Notes under the pieces: generated by a model
The model's database searches: none
What the model saw: only the letters and a program-made list of their open reading frames with translations
What the model was told of the DNA's origin: nothing
In this document: positions 14,745 to 22,707 of the stretch, piece after piece
How the letters are laid out: every line of letters starts with the position of its first letter
Position numbering within the stretch: the first letter of the stretch is position 1
Position numbers and translations under genes: made by a program
Assembly (NCBI GenBank): GCA_049652745.1
Contig: JBASEY010000010.1
Coordinates: 1-24,079 of the forward strand
Direction of reading: 5' to 3'
From: JBASEY01 sp049652745
GTDB lineage: Bacteria > CSSED10-310
DNA: 24,079 bases

Positions 14745-15208
14745 TACTTTATTTGGTCTGGGACAGTTCCGGCAGTATGGCGGAATGGGGTAAAAATCTG
14801 ATTGCACGCGGCGTTGCACGAACTGTTGAGCAATATCTACGACTCGGTTATGGGCAAGCTGAATTGAAACTGATTTCTTGGAGAAATGAGGTGCATCTCA
14901 TCGACTGGCAACCTGATCAGGAATTTCCGTCGGAATGCCTGGTTACTAAGGGCATCGCTAATGTTCAAGCTTTGATTTCTTTTATCGAATCAGAGCCGGA
15001 CGGAAAAATTCTCATTCTTTCAGATGGATTCTGGTCTTCTAAGGATTCAACAAAATTTAAACGCTGGAAACGAGATCTTCCATTAAATGCAATCCGCATA
15101 ATTAAGATAGGCGCTGATGCAAATGCACAATTAAAAGGTGATGATGTTTTCGATGCTGAAAATCTGATAACCGCTCTCGATAGATGGCTGGAAGGCGGTA
15201 AAGGGTGA
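14741..15208 (+). CDS. Short divergent VWA-domain protein
   Basis: This is a 155-aa VWA protein. I choose ATG 14741 because GGAGG lies 8 bases upstream and the first strand, MILYLVWDSSGSMAEWG, starts at once. An ATG at 14723 would add MCGGCG. MIDAS motif 1 (DSSGSM) and the later LILSDGFWSS are present, while the middle threonine motif is not obvious. It is much shorter than the two upstream VWA proteins and different in sequence. It overlaps the downstream phosphatase gene by 4 bases (GTGA) and probably serves as a phosphatase or kinase partner. Confidence 0.85.
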   Translation: MILYLVWDSSGSMAEWGKNLIARGVARTVEQYLRLGYGQAELKLISWRNEVHLIDWQPDQEFPSECLVTKGIANVQALISFIESEPDGKILILSDGFWSSKDSTKFKRWKRDLPLNAIRIIKIGADANAQLKGDDVFDAENLITALDRWLEGGKG

Positions 15209-15924
15209 TTTTCTGGAAAAGTTTCGGTGCAAGCGTGATCGGTCCTGGGCATATTGCCGACAAAATGCCCAATCAGGATTCATGGGCGTTCTTTCACCGT
15301 TTATGGGGTGATGGTATCGTGGTTTCCGATGGCCTTGGATCAAAGCCACTCTCTGATTTAGGTAGCCGTGCCGCCTGTCTTGCGGTGCTTTATGCCGCAC
15401 AACGCTTTAGCCAAAATCTCGATCCCGATCACACAGTATTAGCCGATCTGATAAAAAGAAAATGGATGTCCTTCCTCGAGCCGCTTGACCCAAATGATTG
15501 CGCCGCCACGTGCCTGTTTGCGCTGCGAACAAATAAAGGCAACATCATAGTAGGTGTGCTAGGCGACGGGCTTGCCGCCATCATTAAAGCAGATGGCACA
15601 GTTGTTTTGTTGACAGATGATAAATCAGAAGGTTTTTCCAATATTACAATCCCGCTTTCGAAAAATGTGACCGTGAAAGACTGGCAATGGTTGACTTTGC
15701 CTGAAAATGACTGCCTGTCCATCGTTCTTTGTACAGATGGTGTGGCTGATGATCTCCATAACCCAAATGATTTTGTTAAAGAGTTCTATGATTCATACCG
15801 TAAACTCTCTTCAACCTCAGCTTCACGCCGCATTCGTCAGATGTTGGAAAATTGGCCTACACCTAAACACAGTGATGACAAAACCATAGCCTGTCTCTTT
15901 TGGGAGGAGATGACAGATGAGTAA
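15205..15924 (+). CDS. PP2C-family protein phosphatase
   Basis: This is a 239-aa protein with a GTG start overlapping the previous stop. PP2C metal-binding motifs appear in order: MPNQDSW (first Asp), VVSDGLGSKPLSDLGSRAA, IIVGVLGDGLAAI, LCTDGVADDL and the final HSDDKTIACLFW (DD pair). These bind the two metal ions used to remove phosphate from Ser/Thr. It is one of the three parts of a TerY-P triad (VWA, phosphatase, kinase) and would reverse the action of the kinase encoded next. The 3' end overlaps the kinase start by 8 bases. The length is near the minimum for a single-domain PP2C. Confidence 0.92.
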   Translation: MIFWKSFGASVIGPGHIADKMPNQDSWAFFHRLWGDGIVVSDGLGSKPLSDLGSRAACLAVLYAAQRFSQNLDPDHTVLADLIKRKWMSFLEPLDPNDCAATCLFALRTNKGNIIVGVLGDGLAAIIKADGTVVLLTDDKSEGFSNITIPLSKNVTVKDWQWLTLPENDCLSIVLCTDGVADDLHNPNDFVKEFYDSYRKLSSTSASRRIRQMLENWPTPKHSDDKTIACLFWEEMTDE

Positions 15925-17281
15925 TTCGGATCAAAAGAGTTCGCCTCGATTAATAATCGATGAGTATGAAAACCATCACTATATTTCAACAGAGTTGGCC
16001 CGTGGAGGACAAGGCGTTGTATTCCGCACGACAGATGTCGATGTAGCAATCAAACAACCTATCGACGCAACAGGCCAACTAGACAAGAATATTGATCTTC
16101 GCAACCGATTCCAAAATATCCGTATTCTGCCGTTACCACCTCGAATCCCTATTTCACTGCCCCTCTCGATTCTGCGTGATGAACCTGGTTATGTGATGTA
16201 TCTGTTGAATGACATGGAGCCATTTGAAGTATTCGATATGAGCGGCAAAACATATAGGGAACTTCAGAAAAAATTTGATACTAAAAAATTACAGCTTCCT
16301 AAATGGCTAGAAAAAATTTCTGACATCAAAACACGTCTAAAAACTCACCACTATGCTGATTCCGGATCGACAAAACGACGTCTATATGCGCTATCAAAAT
16401 GTGCGGCCATTCTCGCTCGCCTACATAGCGCTGGATTGGTTTATGGGGATATCTCGTTGAAAAACGTCTTTTTCGGCACCAAATCCTCCCGTGACGTCTG
16501 GCTGATCGATGCTGATAATTTACGCCTTGAAATGATCGAAGGAGGCAGCGTCGTCTATACGCCGCATTATGGGGCACCTGAAATTGTTCAGAATACTGAC
16601 AGCTCTCGACCTCGTACAGATTGTTGGGCGTTTGCCGTCATGGCGTTCAGTATGCTGACAATGTCTCACCCCTTTATCGGTAAAAAAGTGCTTGAACCAG
16701 ATGATGAAGAAAGTGGATGGGATACTGATCCCGCCAGTGACGATGAGCTGGTCGATTTGGATGAAAAAGCCTATGCCGGATATTTGCCATTTGTCGATGA
16801 TAAAGACGACGACAGTAACATTGCTGTCACCTTTCCCCCATTGCCTCGAGATCTGGTAATGACGTCGGCACTTCAACAGCTTTTCCAAGAAACTTTAGGT
16901 GTGGGCAGAACGCAACCACACCGTCGGCCGACAATGGCGTTTTGGGCACTTGAGTTATCACGAGCCCATGACCTGTCGTTGGATTGCCCTAACTGCAAAA
17001 TGAGTTTTTTCGCTGATGATCGAGATGCATGTCCCTATTGTGACACGCCTCGTCCTGCGTTTTTCAGAGCTAAAACCGACCGATGGCAGATTTTATTTCC
17101 AGCTATATCCAAGGAGCATTCGCTTCCACATCGTCTATTCAATCCCTTTTCTATGGAACACTTCGATGACACAGAATATGAGATGGTTATAGACGTTAGC
17201 AAAAAAGAGGCTAAACCCGTTCGAGGAACAAAACTTTTCCCACTGGAGTTGTCGATTGATTTTGTGGAGGCGAAAAAATGA
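15917..17281 (+). CDS. Ser/Thr protein kinase with C-terminal zinc ribbon (TerY-P type)
   Basis: This is a 454-aa protein. The glycine loop is ARGGQGVVF (28-36), the ATP-binding lysine is K46 in VAIKQP, and the catalytic loop VYGDISLKNVFF contains D178 and N183. The metal-binding motif is DAD (198-200) in place of DFG. Then come GAPEIV and DCWAFAVMAFSMLTMSHPF. An acidic insert (about 255-300, rich in D and E) precedes a zinc ribbon with CPNC (357-360) and CPYC (372-375). This layout is typical of kinases in TerY-P loci. It overlaps the phosphatase gene by 8 bases and the helicase gene by 4 (ATGA). The substrate is unknown; the VWA proteins or the helicase are the obvious candidates. Confidence 0.9.
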   Translation: MSNSDQKSSPRLIIDEYENHHYISTELARGGQGVVFRTTDVDVAIKQPIDATGQLDKNIDLRNRFQNIRILPLPPRIPISLPLSILRDEPGYVMYLLNDMEPFEVFDMSGKTYRELQKKFDTKKLQLPKWLEKISDIKTRLKTHHYADSGSTKRRLYALSKCAAILARLHSAGLVYGDISLKNVFFGTKSSRDVWLIDADNLRLEMIEGGSVVYTPHYGAPEIVQNTDSSRPRTDCWAFAVMAFSMLTMSHPFIGKKVLEPDDEESGWDTDPASDDELVDLDEKAYAGYLPFVDDKDDDSNIAVTFPPLPRDLVMTSALQQLFQETLGVGRTQPHRRPTMAFWALELSRAHDLSLDCPNCKMSFFADDRDACPYCDTPRPAFFRAKTDRWQILFPAISKEHSLPHRLFNPFSMEHFDDTEYEMVIDVSKKEAKPVRGTKLFPLELSIDFVEAKK

Positions 17282-20200
17282 ATTTTCGTGATATTCCGTC
17301 CGACATTCTATCTATTCGCGTTAAATCCACAGAAATTTCCGCTGATCCATTGATTGAACAGCTTGTGTATGACGTTTCACCATGCATTGAATGTCCAGAC
17401 GAGTTTGAATTACGCCTTGATGACGCTATCGTTAAAGTCACACCTTCTGAAGATGCAGATATTCGATTTCTGAATTCCGAGCTTGTGACCGGGCGCGCGA
17501 TGCTTGCTCGACTTGTCAATCCAGCAAAGGACGGAAGTATAGAGTTGGAAATAGCTTTTTTCACTGGAGAATGTCTGGAAATGGCGGATGTCCAGATTGG
17601 GGTGGATGAAGCCATGGAACATTCTATCGCGAAAATCGTAGGCCGTACACTTGAAGGAACAAGTCTTTATAATATGCTTGAAAAGCGCTGTTGCTACATC
17701 CATGGTCATCAGCACTACTTTTTTATCATCGCCGGCCCGGCAATCGACGAGGCGCTCGAACAGGAAATAGAAAAATCCGCCAATACGAAAATGGACAGCG
17801 GAGACGAAATACAAAGCAAAAACGCAAAAGAGTCAACAGATGGGTCTATTGATGACTCCGTCGATTTCCAAGAAAATTTATCGCAGGCTGACCAGGAACC
17901 ATCTTTCTCAAAAAATGAACCAACCCGGTTTAATTCATTCTGTGTCATAGGTGATAGAATTTGCGTTGTTGCTACTGAAAATCAACTTCCCGACGGGAAT
18001 TCCTTTTACATTGCTACGCGTCTACCCAGGCCCGGAAACCAATCTGACCGAGCGATACGTCTGGCAAAAGGTAGGTTGTCATTTGTTGACTGGACTGAGG
18101 CCGGTAAGATTCAAATCCTGACAAAAGCCCAGATATCCGCTTTAACTCAAGACGCAGGAAGCTATTTAAAGAAATGGGATGAATTCGGTAATCACGAAGG
18201 TGATCTCCTGCTCAAACGCGCGCGCGAGATTGATGTGCTGTACTTCACCGATATGGAAACGGAACGTGACGGCACTGTTACTGTTCGTATTGACCCGGCA
18301 AATGATTCAGCCTTGAGAGCACTGACAACAAATGATGTCGAGGCAGTTGAATATGTCGATGAAAAACCGAATTATCTGCGAAATCCGCATATGACGTTTG
18401 CAGAGTTTATTGAAGACATAGAAAAAGGAACAGGAGAGAGAGCATCATATTACAATATTCTGAATTATGATGATAATTCAAACACCTTAAAGCTAAAAGC
18501 TGAAACAATAAAACTCCAAGTTGAAACGATAAAATCACCAGATAAAAGTATCCCAAAATCGGATGGCATGCTCATTCTTTCATTGGCAGGCGAGATTGCA
18601 CAAATCAAACGGCGAATGCAAGCACGCAAGAAGATACTCGAGGGTCGTTCCGCTAATCCACAGATTGGACTTTTGATTGAAGAAAAAGGTGAAATTGCCC
18701 AGACGCGTCGGCCCCACAAAGTAAAACCGCTCACTGCATTCGTACGCAACAAGATATTTCGGAATCCACCGACAATAAAACAAGAAGAGGCTATAGATAT
18801 AGCATTAAATACACCGGACATAGCTCTGATTCAAGGTCCCCCCGGCACCGGTAAGACAACAGTCATAGCCGCAATTCTTGAGCGCTTGAACGAAATAGCC
18901 GACAAACGTAAAAAGGATATCAAAGGCATGGTCTTGCTGACAGGATTTCAGCATGATGCTGTCGAGAATATGATCGATCGCCTTTCGATCAACGGAATTC
19001 CTGTCCCAAAATTTGGCAAGCGTTCCGGTGAAGAGGAAGATCATTTCACTCGCTTTGAAAAGAATATGGAAGAGTGGTGCAATAATATCGCTTCAGAGCT
19101 GCGCACCAAAGGGTACCGTATTGAAGAAATCGAGAAGGAAACTGAATTCAAGAATTTGTGTATACAATATCAGGAAGCGCCTACGCGAGTTCTAGCGTTG
19201 AACCTCTTAAAGAAAATCAGCTCGCTCGGTATCACAATTCTGGGTGATAAGCTATCACGTCAAGTTGCAAATCTGGAAAGAAAATTCTCTAAAGAATTGA
19301 CTCTAAATGCAGAGTCCAGTTCGGTTATCAAGGCAGTTCGGCAACTGCGTCACACCCCTGACGCATTCCTCGATGACGGCCCGGAACAGGCGACTAAAGC
19401 CTTGGTCTATTTGGATACCAATCTTGAAGAAGATGAACATGACTTGCTTGACAAGGCAAGCTTGTGGAACGTTGAGGATGGTATTCCACCGTTTTTGACA
19501 GAATTGGCAGGATTGAAGAAAAAGCTGCTCATCCGTTTCTCTGCGCCGCCGGTATTTCGAGTTGAAAAACAAAACGATGAAATTGTCATGTTGACCGAAG
19601 AAGTATTGAAAAGGATTAGAGAAGAGGGAATCACCGTAAAAGATAAAAAGTCTTTTGCTCTGGCGGAGTTTTTGGCTGAATTGGAAAACAATCCATACGG
19701 AATGATCGATGCTGTGTCGGACTACAGTTTCGCTTTTGCGGCTACATGTCAACAGAGTGTCAACCGGGAAATGCAAAGATTAAAAGGTATTATTGGCAAC
19801 GCACCTAGCGGGATGGAATATGAATATGTGATTGTAGATGAAGCTTCACGCGTTTCACCCCGTGACCTGATGATTCCGATGGCAATGGGTAAACGCATTA
19901 TTCTTGTTGGAGACCACCGTCAGTTACCACACCTCATCGATGAAACAGTCGCTCGGGAAATGGAAGAAGAAAAAACCGGGGAAGATGAGATTGAATGGAT
20001 CAAAAAAACCATGTTTCAATACTTGTTTTCTGAACGATTGAAAGTATTGGAACAAAAAGACGGTATTCGCCGCCACATCACGCTTGATAGGCAATACCGT
20101 ATGCACCCGGTTCTAGGGGAATTTATCAGTAAAAATTTCTATGAACGATTTGACCCCTCCGAACGATTTGGCTCAGGAAGACCAGAAAGTGATTTTGAGT

Positions 20201-20769
20201 ATAATCTACCCGATACGGATGGGAAACCAGCTATCTGGATCGATGTGCCCTTTGAAAAAGGCAGGCATGAACGCTCTGGAACCAGTTGGCAACGACGTGC
20301 TGAAGCGACGGCTATTGCGCAGTGGTTGAACGAGTGGATGAACTGTAATGAAGGAAAAAACTTATCATTCGGGGTGATTTCTTTTTACAAAGCACAGTCA
20401 GATCTGATCAGGAATCAGTTTAAAAAACAGTTTGGTTTGATAACGGAGGATGAAAAAAGACTTCGCGTCGGTACGGTTGATTCCTTTCAGGGTATGGAGT
20501 TCGATGTCGTCTTTTTATCTATCGTCAGGACAATGCCTCGTGGCTGGAAAGCGCCAAATGTTGACAGAGTAATACAGGCTAGAAAATTGTTTGGACACCT
20601 TTGTCTATATAATCGTTTGAATGTGTCCATGAGTCGCCAGAAAAAGTTGCTGGTGGTTGTGGGCGATCCGAGTTTGGTTCAAGGAGATCTGGCTGAGGAA
20701 TTCATACCAGGGCTAGTAAATTTCTATGATCTGTGCCAAACAAAAGGGAAGGTATTGCCATGTCGATGA
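17278..20769 (+). CDS. Large SF1 helicase, UPF1-like (AAA_11/AAA_12)
   Basis: This is an 1163-aa protein. The C-terminal half is a full superfamily 1 helicase. It has Walker A GPPGTGKTT (520-528), Walker B VDEAS (853-857), GDHRQLPHLID, the motif IV region LDRQYRMHPVLGEFIS, GTVDSFQGMEFDVVFLS and NRLNVSMSRQKKLLVVVGD (1112-1130). About 330 residues of helical insert lie between Walker A and B, as in UPF1/DNA2-like enzymes. The N-terminal ~480 residues are unassigned and hold an acidic low-complexity stretch (about 162-215). It is coupled to the kinase gene by ATGA. It is expected to unwind or translocate on DNA or RNA. Kinase/COG1112-type helicase links are known in the Mokosh defence class, so a defence output is plausible. 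Confidence 0.9.
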   Translation: MNFRDIPSDILSIRVKSTEISADPLIEQLVYDVSPCIECPDEFELRLDDAIVKVTPSEDADIRFLNSELVTGRAMLARLVNPAKDGSIELEIAFFTGECLEMADVQIGVDEAMEHSIAKIVGRTLEGTSLYNMLEKRCCYIHGHQHYFFIIAGPAIDEALEQEIEKSANTKMDSGDEIQSKNAKESTDGSIDDSVDFQENLSQADQEPSFSKNEPTRFNSFCVIGDRICVVATENQLPDGNSFYIATRLPRPGNQSDRAIRLAKGRLSFVDWTEAGKIQILTKAQISALTQDAGSYLKKWDEFGNHEGDLLLKRAREIDVLYFTDMETERDGTVTVRIDPANDSALRALTTNDVEAVEYVDEKPNYLRNPHMTFAEFIEDIEKGTGERASYYNILNYDDNSNTLKLKAETIKLQVETIKSPDKSIPKSDGMLILSLAGEIAQIKRRMQARKKILEGRSANPQIGLLIEEKGEIAQTRRPHKVKPLTAFVRNKIFRNPPTIKQEEAIDIALNTPDIALIQGPPGTGKTTVIAAILERLNEIADKRKKDIKGMVLLTGFQHDAVENMIDRLSINGIPVPKFGKRSGEEEDHFTRFEKNMEEWCNNIASELRTKGYRIEEIEKETEFKNLCIQYQEAPTRVLALNLLKKISSLGITILGDKLSRQVANLERKFSKELTLNAESSSVIKAVRQLRHTPDAFLDDGPEQATKALVYLDTNLEEDEHDLLDKASLWNVEDGIPPFLTELAGLKKKLLIRFSAPPVFRVEKQNDEIVMLTEEVLKRIREEGITVKDKKSFALAEFLAELENNPYGMIDAVSDYSFAFAATCQQSVNREMQRLKGIIGNAPSGMEYEYVIVDEASRVSPRDLMIPMAMGKRIILVGDHRQLPHLIDETVAREMEEEKTGEDEIEWIKKTMFQYLFSERLKVLEQKDGIRRHITLDRQYRMHPVLGEFISKNFYERFDPSERFGSGRPESDFEYNLPDTDGKPAIWIDVPFEKGRHERSGTSWQRRAEATAIAQWLNEWMNCNEGKNLSFGVISFYKAQSDLIRNQFKKQFGLITEDEKRLRVGTVDSFQGMEFDVVFLSIVRTMPRGWKAPNVDRVIQARKLFGHLCLYNRLNVSMSRQKKLLVVVGDPSLVQGDLAEEFIPGLVNFYDLCQTKGKVLPCR

Positions 20770-22706
20770 AATTGCTTGATTATGGAGAACCTTATCCATT
20801 TGGAGAAATTCTTGGTAAGGCAAGTACACTTGTTTGGCCAGTAAATGTCTTTCGTGTCACGCTACCAAAGATTTCAGAAAACAGTAAAGAACTCAACCCA
20901 TTCGAGCGTGTTGTTCTGAAACTCATCGATGCAGGAGCTGTCAGGGATGAAAAATTTTTGGTGCAAGAAACCTGTCTTCCTGTCGATCTTGTGAAATTTG
21001 TTCTTCTTCGTCTTCAAGATAAAGGATTTATAAACGAATACCATGAGATCATCGAGCAGCAGCGAAACGATTGGGAACATCAGGATGCAAAACCATCACA
21101 CTATGTCACGGCGCTTCTTTTCCGTGAACTGGCCGGTGGTAAGATTCTTCCATTTTTGCACCTTGATAGTCCTTTAAAAACGAAAAAGACCTCTATTGGG
21201 CCTTACAAAAAAATTCTTGAGGATAAAAGTCATAGAAAAACACAGCCTTCAGTTCGTGATGTTATACTTGCGTTACGGATAATGCAGAAACGCTCGCGAG
21301 ATTTCGGCAATGAGACTCGCTTGCCCGCTGTAAAACACATCTCCATAGCTGCTGATCCTGAGCGGTATCATCTTGTTTGCCCAATTGCCATACAAAAAAA
21401 TGATGGTGAGTTTCGGATTGCCGATCCATTCGGTACCGGTTTCTCCCTTGTTCTTGAACAAGTGTTCAATCAATTGCTTGAAAAGGACAACGATCTGAAA
21501 GAATGGCTGATGCAATGGAAGAACAGTTTGTCCCGCTCAATACAAGACAAGCCGGAAACGCGGCTGAAAGAACTTTATAACACTGAGCGAAACAGAGGCC
21601 GTTATCCAAATCTCGTAGCTAATTTAAGATTAGAGAATTACGCTTCATATCGTTCAATTACACAAATTTACGCTGCACTCGAGTGGGCATTGTTCTATTC
21701 TTGTGCCCAACGATCTTATGAGAACGCAATCAACCAACTTAAATTTACCAATCAATCGGAACATCACACACTTTTGGCTAAAGCTGCAAGAAATATCGGA
21801 TTTGATCTTCCAAAATTTAAATTTCAATCAATTTGGGCCGGGAAAATCGAAGCTTTTTTGAATGGAGCAGCAGAGATGGTCACGGTTTTGAGCATTGCGC
21901 TTTTAATGGCTAAAGACGATAGCTCACATCCGTTACATCGTATTGCGATCAAGTATAGTGATTTCATTATTTGGATTTTTCAAATCAAGCAAAAACGAGA
22001 TCCTCAAGCGCACGGATCAGAAAAAATAGATAGCGTCGAACACAAGCTGCCGGAAGAAGCTTTTATGCGCGAGATTGTCTCGATCTTGATTCCTTCTATA
22101 CAATTAACACCTTCCACTGTTCCTTCCTCAGATAAAGATCTTATCGCCGATGCACTGTTTGATGCACGAACCAGCATTCAAAATGAATTTGGTTTTAGGG
22201 TATTCAACCGTCTAGGCAGAAACTTGCAAGACCGTCTGATTCATGCAGAACGTTTTTGGCTGTCCTGTCAAGATAACCATGATGCTCAAACTTTTGCTTG
22301 TGACGTTTATGCTGCGACGCAAAATGCCTTACGCCACTCATTATCCGGTGCCTTGCCGCCGGATGTGAAGGACTCCGAATTTGTTACCAGAGCACAGGAA
22401 AGCGCCGCCAAATACGGACTTGGTGAACTACCGGCTAGCCTATGCAACATCAAACAAATCGCTATACGTAAAACACTTCAGGGTGAAAGCCAAACCCTGG
22501 GTGCAAGTGTCATAGCTTATCTATTGATGTCAGACGAGAATACCTTGCTTTCGATAGCAAGTATCCAGCCGTCTTTTCTCACTGATATAGAGTTGATTAT
22601 TACTCGTCGAGGACATGGAAACCAACCGTTGTTCTTGTTGAAAGAAGATATTAATAAACTCCGCAAAGCAGCATTGTCGACGATAAAAACATTACGAGAG
22701 GTCTAA
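20760..22706 (+). CDS. Unrecognised 648-aa protein with two HEPN-like motifs
   Basis: I do not recognise this family. I choose ATG 20760 because AAGGGAAGG lies 8 bases upstream; a GTG at 20733 is possible. It overlaps the helicase stop by 10 bases. Residues about 45-100 (NPFERVVLKLIDAG, LVQETCLPVDLVKFVLLRLQDKGFI) look like a winged helix. The rest is mostly helical. Two places resemble HEPN active sites: R413-DPQA-H418 in QIKQKRDPQAHG, and RRGHGN (616-621) followed by helix EDINKLRKAALSTIKTL. The second matches the typical end of HEPN-type domains. An RNase effector is therefore possible but unproven. Confidence 0.8.
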   Translation: MSMKLLDYGEPYPFGEILGKASTLVWPVNVFRVTLPKISENSKELNPFERVVLKLIDAGAVRDEKFLVQETCLPVDLVKFVLLRLQDKGFINEYHEIIEQQRNDWEHQDAKPSHYVTALLFRELAGGKILPFLHLDSPLKTKKTSIGPYKKILEDKSHRKTQPSVRDVILALRIMQKRSRDFGNETRLPAVKHISIAADPERYHLVCPIAIQKNDGEFRIADPFGTGFSLVLEQVFNQLLEKDNDLKEWLMQWKNSLSRSIQDKPETRLKELYNTERNRGRYPNLVANLRLENYASYRSITQIYAALEWALFYSCAQRSYENAINQLKFTNQSEHHTLLAKAARNIGFDLPKFKFQSIWAGKIEAFLNGAAEMVTVLSIALLMAKDDSSHPLHRIAIKYSDFIIWIFQIKQKRDPQAHGSEKIDSVEHKLPEEAFMREIVSILIPSIQLTPSTVPSSDKDLIADALFDARTSIQNEFGFRVFNRLGRNLQDRLIHAERFWLSCQDNHDAQTFACDVYAATQNALRHSLSGALPPDVKDSEFVTRAQESAAKYGLGELPASLCNIKQIAIRKTLQGESQTLGASVIAYLLMSDENTLLSIASIQPSFLTDIELIITRRGHGNQPLFLLKEDINKLRKAALSTIKTLREV

Positions 22707-22707
22707 A

